Of a stretch of DNA of 64,000 nt, positions 15,001 through 27,000 are shown in pieces. The position numbers and the translations under genes are program-made. Numbering within the stretch: position 1 is the stretch's first letter; every line of letters starts with the position of its first letter. Under the pieces are notes generated by a model that was given only the letters and a program-made list of their open reading frames with translations, was not told where the DNA came from and did not search any database. The DNA lies in contig JARGNI010000001.1 of the NCBI GenBank assembly GCA_029213195.1, positions 186,001-250,000 on the forward strand. Reading direction: 5' to 3'. The DNA comes from Verrucomicrobiales bacterium (GTDB taxonomy: Bacteria; Verrucomicrobiota; Verrucomicrobiia; Verrucomicrobiales; DEV007).

Positions 15001-18000
15001 ACGGGGTAGGGAACGCGAAGTTCTCGGCTGCTCTCTATGACAACTCGAGCAGCACGATCGACTTCCTCGGAACCATCGACGTGGCATCCGATGCGAGGAT
15101 TCGAGGCGGTTCAGGCGGCGAGTTCGATCTCAATGGGGCGATCACGATTCAGCCGGGTGCGGACCTCGAGTTCGACACCGACAATCGAGTGGACCTCGAT
15201 ACGACGATCACCGGAGACAACACGACTTCGATCACGATTACGGGCGGAGGAGATCGTCTCGATATCCACCAGAGCCAGCCCAACTTCAGCGGCACGGTCC
15301 GCGTCGAAAGTACGGGTCGATTGGATGTCCACGCGGCCAACGGAATGGGCAGCGGAGATGTCATTGTCACGGGCAATGACGCGGGTGTGATCCTGCGTGG
15401 CAACGACAGGACCTGGACCAACAATTTCTTCATCCAAGGAGATGGACGGGGCACGGAAGGGGCAATTCGGTTCGAAGGTGGAAACGATCACCAGGTTACT
15501 GGTCTCGTGACCTTGTCGGGCAATGCGGACATCTTCGTCAACAATTCGACTGCGACCCTGACGCAGGGGCTTGCTGGTCCGTTTACGCTCACCAAGACGG
15601 GTGCCAACACAACCAGTCGCCTGATCCTCGAGCAGGACAGTGCTGATCTGGCGGGATTCAATCTCGAGCATGGTCAGGTTCGTCTCGAGACCGAGAGAGG
15701 ACTGGGCAATACGACCACGGTCAGCATCGATACCGACCAGGCGATTGAGTTCGATTTTGGTGCGATCGGTCCGGTGACCTACAGCAACAATCCGACCGGA
15801 TTGAATACCTTCAACGTGACGAACGGTACGATCGAAGTCTTGAGCGGGGAAGTGACCCTCGATGCTGGATTTACCCTCAACCAGACCGTATACGGAGATG
15901 TCATTCTCGGCGGTGACGGCACCCTGAACGTTGAGACTTCGTTCGGCAACGGGAATCCTTCCTTTGCGACCGGCCTCGATCACTATGGCTATCACATCAA
16001 TAATGATGGTCTGGCGCTGAATCTCGATGGCAACGGAGGCATGATGGGTGGTGGCGACCCGAAACTCTTCAACAACTTCTACGGGGTTGACTTGCTCACT
16101 GATGGGCCGGGAAATCGCGGACTGGATTTCAACAACGACAACGACTTCATCAATTCGGGAGCGATCGGGCAGATCGACAACTACTCCAATCTCTGGGTAG
16201 GCTACTTCACTCCGGACGCCTCCGGAACCTGGACCTTCCGCAATGCGGGAGACGACGATCGTGCCGGGATCTGGGTGGATCTCGACCAGGATGGTGTCTT
16301 TGAGTCATCGACCCCGGGATTGGGGTCCAATCGCGGAGAGCAGTTGTCATGGGAAGACGGTGGAACCAAGACCGTAAACCTGACCGCAGGAGAAAGCTAC
16401 CTCGTCGCGTTCACCCATCGCGAAGGAGGAGGCGGATCGCGTGCTGATTTCCGAATCAACTACACCGGCGGCGGAGTTTCGACGGTGACAGGGGAACAGA
16501 TCGTCAAACCGACGAATCCAAGCCAAGCTGGTATGTGGTCTCCTTATTCGCTGGGCACGGCTCAGAATGACGTCATCAAGATTGGCGACGGGACAACCAC
16601 CTTCGCGGCTGCCAATACCTACAATGGGGAGACCAAGGTCCAGGACGGAACCCTGGTCGTCGCCTCGGATGCGGCGCTGGGTACGGTCGACGGAGGAACG
16701 ATGGTTTCCCCGGGAGCTTCTCTGCTCTTCGACGGCGGAATCTCCTACACCACCCCGGAGGCCATCACCGTGGCGAGCAACCTCGGTGGAGGAACCGTCG
16801 GCAACTTGAGTGGCACGAACAGCTTCGATGGAACGATCGAGCTTTCTCGCTCCGCCGAACCAGTTTCCGGAAGCTTCACCGGTGGCGATGTCGGCGAGGG
16901 AGATCTCGATCTGACCGGAAATATCGTCTATGCCGTGAACGCTCGTGGACCCGCAGCCACCGTGCAGGGAGTGACCTTCACGGACGAGGCGAGCGAGCGA
17001 GGCGTCGGGATCACAGCCAGATCGAACATCCTCAACTGGCAGAATCCGAATTTCGGAGCGACTGCCGATGATGACGCATTGGAACTGATCATGCAGTCAA
17101 TCCGTCATGGCGGTCTCAATCCGGGAATCGTGACGGTGGACTTCAAGAACCTCACACCGGGTCAGTCCTACAAGGCGCAACTCCTTTCCCTGGAGAACAA
17201 CGCCAATCGAAACACCAGCATTTATTTCGACGATCAATTGCTCGAGAGTGATTTCACCGCGGGTGGTCGCGGAGCCAACGTCGGAGCGGTCTTCACCTAC
17301 GAGTTCGTGGCGACCAACCCCACTCACAGCTTTATTCTCGATGGATCCACATCCACGGTCGGAAGTGATCACAACCCGGTGTTGCAGGCCGTGACCCTGG
17401 AAGAGACTGCTGGTTTTGTCGGCGAGCCGGGAACGGCTTTCCTCAATCTCGTGTCTGGCGAACTGACCCTGAACGGGAATGTGGACATGGGCGTATCCGG
17501 TGTCGAAGTCGTTGGTGATGGCGACTCGATCGTAAACGGAGACGTCAGCGGAACCGGAGCGGGATCGACGATCACGAAGAATGGCGATGGAGTTGTTACT
17601 CTTTCCGGTGACAATACTCACGAAGGCTTGACCGAAGTGAAGGACGGCACCGTCATCGCGACGACGGATACCGCCCTGGGAACGGGTGACGCGGGCACAA
17701 CCGTGTCCGATGGCGCAACTCTCGGACTCACCGGAGGGATTACGATCTCGGACGAGGCTATCACGCTCAACGGAAACGGAGCGGGTGAGGGTGCGCTTGT
17801 GAATCTGAGCGGCGACAATACCATCGCCGCCTCGAGCCCGATCACGGCAGAGCTGGTGAGCCTTGGCCAGGTAGGTATCGGAAGTTCATCGGGGACACTC
17901 ACGATCGATTCGGATATCGATCTCCAGCTATCCAAGCTGAATACCTACGGGGATGGAGACATCACTGTGAACGGCGTCGTCGGGACATCGGTCAGTGGAC

Positions 18001-21000
18001 CGGTCTTTGCTACGGTTCGGGATCAGATATTGGGCGAGGCTGGTCTGACCGGCTTCGATCCACTTGCCTTCTATGAATTCAATGAGGGAACCGGAAACGA
18101 GGTTCTGAACTCGGCGGGCGATGAGGGCGGAGGTAGTTTCAACTCCGCAAACTACACCACGGGCCGTACTGCAGCGCCTGGTGACACTTCGCTCAATTTT
18201 GATAATGGAAATGATGATGTCACGATCGATGTGTCGAGCGGACTTTTCGATGCGATTGGGACCAACAACCAGGTAACCCTTTCGCTCTGGGTCAATGGGG
18301 ATCCAGCGAGCAATCCTCGGACTAACACAACCGTCGGCGGATACAGCGGCGGGGATAGGATTATCTTTACTCACCTGACTTGGAGTGATCGAAGAGTTTA
18401 CTGGGATTCCGGTACTGGTGGTGTCAATGGTGCAAGCCGAGTCAGCTATCTAACCACCAATGACAATCAGTTTGAGGGGCAGTGGAACAATTGGACTTTC
18501 GTGAAAGACGGAGTCAACGATTTCAGCGGAATCTACCGCAATGGACAACTCGTTCAGTCGAGTAATGCCTCGACAGCGGATCTTGCCGGTCTGACGAGTC
18601 TCTTCATCGGACAGGATTATCGAGGACAGATCGACGACGTGGCGATCATGGCCAGTGCGCTCGATGCCGACCAAGTCAACGACATCTATCTTGCGGGAAC
18701 GGACGCCCTTCAACTGGAACAGGACAACAACCTGATGAAGTTCGGTTCGGGCACCCTGACCCTGAACAACACCAATACCTACACCGGTCCGACAACGGTG
18801 ATGGAAGGAACCCTCGATGTCGATGGATCCATCGGCACGACCGCCGCATCCGGTGATACGGTTACGGTGGAAGCGGGTGCCACCCTCACGGGTAGCGGCC
18901 TCGTCGAGGCACCGATCGTTGTCGAGAACGATGGAGTCGGTGGCTTCGGTACCGTCCAACCGGATGGGGATATGACTCTCGGCGACGGTTCTACCGACGC
19001 GTTTGTCAGCAACGGTAAACTGGCCGTAGATGCCGGTCTTACGGTGATTCTCGACGATCCGGACACGGCTCTTCTGGGCGAGTTCAATATCATCGATGGG
19101 ACGCTCGATATCGCTGGCGATACGGTCGAGGTGCAGGACGGTGGAAATCTCTCCGGAGTCGGAACGATCAACGCCGATGTGGTCCTCGGGAATGCCTCCC
19201 TTTCGCCGGGGTCCCTGGCCCCAACTCCGATTGACGGGCAGTTTACGGGATATCTACCCGTGGGCGCTCAGCCTTCCGTCCTCGCGTTCCCGGGTGCGGA
19301 ACTGGCCGATCTTGTCGGAGCGAATGGTGAGCTGAGTGGTGGCTTTGTCAATCCGGACAATGCGGCGGCCGAAGCCTACTTCCTGGAGGTGGACGGGGCG
19401 ATGGCAACGTTCCAGCTCCAGATTTTTCAGGGAGGACACACCAAGGTTGCCAAGATCCAGCTGGAAGAGACGGCTTCTGGAATCGAGGTGCGTCAGCTGT
19501 GGGCCCGATTCCGGCTCAATGGAGATTTTCGCGGTGCCGATTTTGAAACCACTTTCGATGGAAACCCGACCCCGGGATCCAGTAGTTACGGCGTGACCCA
19601 GTTGACCCTGAATTTCGACCTCGACTGCGAGGCCACGAGCGCGGACGAGATCGGGCGTCTCAACATTGTCGGGGATCTGACCTTGAGCACCCCGGGGGTC
19701 TTCGATGTCGATCTCAATGACAATGCAATTCCTGGCACCGGCTACGACCAGGTGGCCGTGACCGGCGAGGTGGATATCGCAGGTGCGACGCTCGACGTCA
19801 GCCTGAACGATTCTCCCGCCGTGGGAGAGCGTTACGTCCTCATCGATAACGATGGGACCACCGACGCTGTCGTCGGTGAATTTGCCGGCTTGCCGGATGG
19901 AAGTCTCGTCGACTTCCTTTCTACCGCTGATGGCAACACCTATACCTTCGAGATCCAGTATGATGTCGAAGCCGACGGAGTCACTCCCGGAAACAACGTT
20001 GTTCTCGTGAACCTGGGTGTGGCGGAAACAGGAGTCACGCTCGATGGCTCCGGAAACCTCGTGATCACGGATATCAGTGGTGGAAACACGAATGACCAGC
20101 TCGAGATCACGGTGGATGCGACGGGATACACCATCACCGATGCGGATCCGAATCTTCTCATCGCGGTAGATGTTCCCGGTGCCGTGAGAATCAGCACGAA
20201 CGAAGTGTTCATTCCTTTTGCCGCTATCGCTGGCGGAGAACTCCAGATCAATACTCTTGCGGGAACCGATATGGTAACGCTCGACCTCGGTCCTGCCGGA
20301 GCGGCCAACCTTCAGCAGAAGGTCATCCTTGCCGGTGGCGACGATGCGGATGAGTTGATCGTCAACGGAACCTTTGCGTCCGTGACTCACGATCTCACTG
20401 ATGGCGCTTCCGGCTCCTTCAATCTCGACGGCGATGCCGATGCCGAGATCGAATACCGCGAGCTCGAGGATCCGATCGACATGACCGGAAGCACCTTGAC
20501 CGATTTTGTCTTCAATCTTCCGGCAGGTGCGGATTCGGTTCAGCTTTCGGATCAGGGAGCCTTTCTTCGCCTCGAGAGCACGGCCGGAACGCCGACTTTC
20601 CGCACAACTGATTTCGTGGCTCCCAGTGGCTCGGTTTCGATCAACGGGGGAACGGGAGACACGGTTGAAGTTTCCACTCCGTTGACTCTGGGATTCGATC
20701 TGTCGATCACAGCCGATACGGTCACAATTCCCAATACCCTCGACATCGCCGACAAGTCACTGACTCTCGATGTATCCCAGGACGGGAGCGTCATCTCCGG
20801 AGCCGTGAACTCCAATGGCGGTGGGCTGACCAAGAACGGTGCTGGAAGTCTCGATGTCACCGGTCAGGTCACGGCAACGAATTTCACTGCAACCCTCAAC
20901 GATGGCGTTGTCGACGTGAGTAACGGAGCGAACACGTTCGATGCTGCCTCGAAATTCTTCGTCAACAATGCCGGAACGGAGCTGATCGGATATACCAGCG

Positions 21001-24000
21001 GTTCCCTCGGGGATGCCGAACTCAATCTCGATGGAGGTCAGTTGACCTGGGCCGCTGGCAACGAGTTCTTCTTCGAGGGACTGACGGAGACCGTTTACCA
21101 GGGACAGAACATCAGTGACCAGTCCGGGCTGACGGTTCTGCAGGCGCCAACGCTTCGGAACAGCATTCGTGCCGGGGAATCCAACTTTGGTGCGGGCACC
21201 GTCGACGGCGGCGCGAGTGGTCCGTGGGCGTATGTTGGAAACAACGAGACGATCAAGTACGAGGGACAGTTCTTCGATGCTGACGGTATCTTCGCTTTCG
21301 GTGAAAACATTGACGATCAGGTTCTTATCAAGATCGACGGGGTGGAAGTGCTTCGAAACACAGCGTGGAACGTGCCTACGACCACATCCAGCGGTTCGAA
21401 TAACACGGCGTCAGCGACCGGGCAATTGGACTTCGGGATGGGGCCCAATGGCGATGGTTGGCACGACGTGGAGTTCATCTTCGGCGGTGGAGGCGGCGGC
21501 AATGGAGCCGTTGGCCAGAATGGATGGGCTTCCAACTTCGGATTTGGTCTGAACGATAATCCGGGTACTGGATTCAACAGCAACCAGGGTGGCGACTACG
21601 CGCCTGCGGTCGAGCCACTCGACGGAACGCCAACCCTGTTCCGATCGATCAATCCCTCGAACACGACCATCACGAACAATGTCAATATCCTGTCGGATTC
21701 CGAGATTGAAGTCGGAACCATCGTGGTGAGCGTGGAGTCTACGGGCACACTGACAATAGCCGAAGGCGTATCGTTGACCGTGGATTCATTTGATGGGGAG
21801 CAGGATCTCGGTTTTGCATCGACCGTAATCCAGGGCGCAGCGGGGACGACCTCGACTGTCACGACATCAGGGATGGCCGACGTCATTTTGAGAGATGTCA
21901 GCGGTGCTGCCGACTTCGATGTGACCGGAGATGGCACTGTCTACCTGCCGACGGACAACTCAGCGGGATACAGTGGTGAGATCCACGTCCAGAACGGATC
22001 AACACTGGAGATCTCCTCGAACGGTGCTCTTGGTGATGTGTCCAACGGGACCATCATCGATGATGGCGCTTCGCTCCGGGTCACCGGAGGGATCAATTAC
22101 TCCCTGGTGGAGGATCTGACCATCGGTGGTGGGGGCAGTCCGAAGTCCGATGGCGCGCTCCAGAGTCTTGGAGACAACACCTTTGCGGGTTCGATTGCTC
22201 TTGGTGGCGACGCTACGGTCCGCAACAGTAGTGGAACGCTCAACCTGACCGGTGGAGTCGATACCAGCGGTACCAATGAACTGGTCTTCGAGAGTGTTGG
22301 CAACACGAACATCCGCACCGTTGGAATCAGTGGTGATGGCAGTGTCAGGAAAGAGGACGATGGAGTCCTCACCCTGGAACTCGACAGCTCCTACACCGGG
22401 TTGACCACGATCAACAACGGGATCGTGGATATCCGAACCGACCTTGGTTTGGGAACCGCCGATGCCGGGACGACGGTGAGTGGAGACGGTACATTGCGAC
22501 TTCGAGGAAATATCACGGTTTCCGACAGCTTCGTGCTCAACGATGGAAACGGCGAAGGCGGTCAAGGCGTCATCTGGAATGATGCTGATGCCAATACCAT
22601 CACCGGTTCTGTCACGATCAATGGCACACCGAGAATCGATGTCGATGGAGGAACGACTCTGACCTTCGATGGAGTCGTCGATGGAGCCGGAAACCTTTCT
22701 CTCAACGACACCGGAGAGTTGGCCCTGAACAATACCAATACCTACACCGGAACTACGACGGTAGAGGATGCGGGAACGCTTACGGTTGGAGCCGACGGAG
22801 CTCTCGGCACGGGCGGTGGCGGCGTTGCCACCGGAACGACCCTGAGTGATGGGGCGACCTTGAATTTCGACCTTCCCGGGGATTACACTGGGGTGGAAGA
22901 TCTCGTGCTTGGAGAAGGAGTTTCGGTCAATAACCTGCAGGGAGATACTGACCTTGCTTCGGCGAATATTACCTTGCTGGGGAATGTGACAATCAATTCC
23001 AGTGTGGCCTCGACTACCTTTGGGACTGGCGCCGCAATCGATGTGGGCAACTTCCTCATTACGGTGACGGGGGATGGTGATACGGATCTCCGCGGAGATA
23101 TTTCCAGCTCTGCCAGCTTCATTTCTGAGACCTATGGCACCTTTGTTCCAGGACTTTCTGAAGTGGTGTATGACCAGCAGAACCTGAACAATCCGAGCGG
23201 AAACATTCTCTCCGATACGATCCAGTCGAGCCCGAGAGCCGGTGAGTTTGGAACGAATCAGGGACCGTGGGGATTTGATGGAACGACCGAGACGATTGTC
23301 TACAAAGGTCAGTTCTTCGACGCCGATGGTATTTTCTCGTTCGCGGAAAATATTGATGATGAAGTCCTCGTGAGAATCGATGGGCAGGAAGTCCTTCGGA
23401 ATTCGAACTGGAATATCGCGACTACGACTGCGATCGACGATGGCATCAACAATGGAGCCCTGAGCGCGGGGGTAAATACTTCTGCTGACGGCCCTGTCGT
23501 TGACTTTGGCATGGGTGCCAACGGTGATGGGTGGCATGACATCGAGATCCGTTTCACGAATGGTAATGGTGGCGAAGGTGGTATCAATCGGGACGGCTAC
23601 AGTCCTGCACGGGGCTTCCTTCTCGCCAATCCAGCAAGTGGGGATCCGAACGACTTGCCTGGAGTCGTCAATGGCGCGCTCGGTGATGGCGGAGCCGATG
23701 TAGGAATCCGAGGATCCAACGCAGCCTGGGAAACGGCTACAGATCCAGGCGACGGAAGCCTCTTCCGAACGGCCGCTCGTGCCGGAATTGTCAAGCTGGG
23801 CACAGGAACTCTGTCCTTGGATGGTAACAATACCTACCCTGGTCTGACTGATATTCGCGAAGGCACCCTCCAGATTGGAGCGGACGGCGAGTCAGAAACC
23901 ATAGCGACTCCCGGTGGACTCGAAGTTGATCCAGCTGCCACTCTCGAGATCAGTATCGACGCAGCGAATGCCGTTGATCTGGTCGACGTGACCGGTTCGG

Positions 24001-27000
24001 TAACCCTGGGCGGAAACCTCAGCCTGGTTGCCGATGCGGCGAACACGATCGCAGAGGGCACGACCGTTACCATTATCCGGAATGATGGCACGGACCCCGT
24101 GAACAGCACTTTCGCCGGATTGGCCGAGGGGGATACGATCACTTCGAATGGCCATACTTTCTCGATCAGTTACCAGGGCGGCGACGGAAACGACGTCGTT
24201 CTCACTGCATTGAATGATGCGCCGATTGCTAACCCGGACACGAATGTGATCACCGAGACTGGCGGCGCTGATACTGGAGAAACGGCGACTACGACCGGAA
24301 ATGTGATGGGAGGAGCCGGCGCTCACCTCGGAGCAACCACCGCCGATGTCGCCGATACAGACTCGGATCCCGACGATAATCCTGCTTCGAATCCTCACGA
24401 TGGAAGCGTGGTGGTTTCGAGAGTCTCCTATACAGGAATCGATCCCGCTTTCCAGAATGTGAACCAGGGAGGTGCTGTCTCGGGGCCGACCTTGGTAGAC
24501 GGTCGATTTGGAACCCTCACCATCAATCCTGATGGAACTTATACCTATGCTCTCAACGACGCTGCGGTTGATTCCCTCGATACGGGAGATGTCGAGTTTG
24601 ATGAATTCACTTACACGATTGTTGATGGACCACTGGATCCGGCGGCCTGGGATTTCACTGGCACTGGGGCTACCAATGATCTCCAGGACTGGACGGTTCT
24701 CAGTGGCTTCGGTTACACGGGGACGGCAAATGGAAGTGACGGACTCGCTGCGGGAACTTCAGGAGGAGGTCACTCCTACGATGACTCTGGAGATGTGAAC
24801 CCACCATTCCTCGGTGCTTCTCCAGATGTCATTTTCGATCCGAGCCTGGCGGCGGGCGATATCGCCTTTTCCGTGGATTTTGCGGGTGGTGACGGGGATC
24901 AGAGTGGAACTGGAACTGCTCCTAATCCGAATCGTGGCCAGATTTACGACACTCCAAACGAGGTCATCAATGCCTTCGGGGGATCGACGCAGAATACGGG
25001 ACAGAAAGGTCTCGCGATTTATGATGTGGAAACGGGGGAGTATGTCACAACTTTCTTCCGAGATGGAAACAGCTCGGCAACTCAGACGATTACTGCGACA
25101 AGGGGAGAGTTGGAAGCTGCCGGGGTGGATTTCGACAGCGGAACCTACCAGCTGCATTTTTTCGACAATGATTCCGGTGGTTGGGGCTGGACCAAACTGC
25201 GCCAAGTCTCGATCAGTGGAACCAAGACAGCGGAACCTTCGTCCTCGGCAACGCTGACGATCACGGTGAATGGAACCAACGATGATCCGATTGCCAATGA
25301 TGACGCGAATTTCGCCGTTGAGAACAGTGGGGATCGGAACGGGACCGTCACCGTTGGCGGTGATGGTGTCACCGGAGGCGGCACCACTGGAAATGTGATC
25401 GGTGCCCTCGGCGGTGGCGCTGTGGGGACGAACCCCGGAGATCAGGCGGACATCGATGTCGATGCCAACGATCAACTCTATGTGGTCAGCGTTACCTTTG
25501 ATGGTCAGACCTATACGGTTCCAAGTGGTGGATCCGTCGACATCGAAACGCGCTTTGGCACATTGACGATGAATTCGACGGGGGAGTATACCTACCTTCT
25601 CGACGATGCGGAGACGGATCCGCTCAATGAGGGCGATATCGAGATTGAGTCCTTTGGCTACACGATCGTAGACGCCGACCTCTCATTGGGAACAACCGTT
25701 TCTGCTCTTACTGGGACCGGTGACCTCGATCTCAGCGGGAGCTTCAAGTATGCAGTGAATGTCGGAAACGACGCTCATACCCCGACGATTGGAGATGCAG
25801 TCTTCACAGCGGATTCTGCCACTCCTGGGGTGACCGTAAACGCCGATAACGTCGTGACCGATTGGGGGCCCGGACGTGCCAATTTTGACGGGGACGGGAA
25901 TCCCCTCACCGGAGCCGAATCCGATCTCGAGCGCCTGTTGCGTTCGATTCGGTGGGAAAACACCGGTGCTGTGGATACGCCGAACACTCTCCAGGTGACC
26001 TTGGACGACTTGACGGCAGGGAGCATCTACAAGCTGCAGCTCTTGATTGCTGACTCAAGTGGTGGCAGTCGCGATTTCGACATTCTTCAGGATGGCGTCA
26101 CGATTGTCGATAATTTCGAATCCCGGACCGGTGACGCGACCCAGGCGAGACTCGTTACCTATACATTCACGGCGAGCAGCACTTCGACCGTGTTTGAATT
26201 CAATGGAGCCACGGGTGCTCCGGGAGGAGACCAGAATCCAATTCTCAACGCCTTTACGCTGGAAGAATTGGATGCTGAGCCATCCAGCGGTGCCTTGACG
26301 ATCACCGTTAACGGGAAGAATGACAATCCGACAGCCAATGATGATGTGGGATATTCCGTCAGCGAGGACAACGTGCTGAACAACCCTGCAACGGCGATCA
26401 ACCTCGGGAATCTGACCACTCTTGGAACCGGGATCCACAGCATCACGGCTGATGGGCAAACCTTTGACGCTTACGTCGATAATGACACCAACGAAGGTTG
26501 GCTCTTGATCGGTCGAGGCCGCGAAGGCTGGCAGTTTGATACGGATGGGCAAGGCAATATTGCCGATGTCAGCCAAGGATTGGGAACGACCGATGGGTTT
26601 GCTCCTGCTGCCTACAGCGATGCAATCATCAATGATCTCCTCGCTCAGTCCGGCTTGACGATGGACGACGTGGAAATCCGGATCAAGCGGGCGGCCGATA
26701 CGACGGGAACCGAGTATCAGGAAGTTCGATGGACCGACTTTACCGGGAATGGCGATGCCTTCACTTTCAATATCGAGGACAGTCAGTATGGGGTGACCCA
26801 AACGACCCTGAATGCACCGGCTGGATTGCCTGGTGCAGAGATTGAGAGCGTGGCGGGGCGGAACACGAGGGACAGTTTCAATAATGGAACGATTGGAAAC
26901 GATGCGGACCGCATTTTTACCTGGGCTTGGGGAGGGCACGCCAACCAGGCGGGTTTTGCCTACGGCTCGGCAGTGGCCAATGGTTCGAACGACCCAAGCA

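Larger units (their letters stand above)
3..20150 (+). repeat. Opener module copies (GNLVITDI..DDL) in the giant protein
   Basis: A module of about 60 residues, with consensus ET.V..DG.GNLVITDI then DDL.I..D...Y.I.D.NL.L and RVD..TI.VP, starts near 3, 2268, 4795, 6230, 7378, 9288, 12722 and 20020. Each copy after the first directly follows a closing module. Copies are diverged at DNA level but clear at protein level. I do not recognise a named family. The Asp-rich DDDL segments look capable of binding calcium, but that is inference. Confidence 0.7.
524..23950 (+). repeat. Autotransporter-associated beta-strand repeat (PATR) zone of the giant protein
   Basis: Copies of the PATR signature (hydrophobic-x-K-x-G-x-G-x-L/F-x-L, then TYTG-x-T-x-V-x-x-G-x-L) begin near 524, 1624, 2780, 3786, 4173, 6771, 8358, 8635, 10425, 11547, 16571, 17573, 18735, 22349, 22700 and 23790, with a weaker one near 15590. 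The family (PF12951/TIGR02601 type) forms right-handed beta-helix passenger rungs in autotransporters. Spacing is irregular because other modules sit between copies. None was seen after about 24 kb, so the protein has two architecturally distinct zones. Confidence 0.8.
1972..24210 (+). repeat. Closing module copies (ELGG..YDQL..G) in the giant protein
   Basis: Eight copies of a module of about 100 residues occur near 1972-2253, 4445-4780, 5955-6215, 7060-7365, 8910-9275, 12415-12710, 19697-20013 and 23942-24210. The pattern is an initial I-x-L-G-G, then YDQL.V.G.VDL..ATLD, then GD.F.II.NDG...GTFAGLP.G, ending in Y..G.GNDVVL. The first seven abut an opener. The eighth abuts the first cadherin-like module at about 24215, marking the switch between the two zones. 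Confidence 0.7.
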
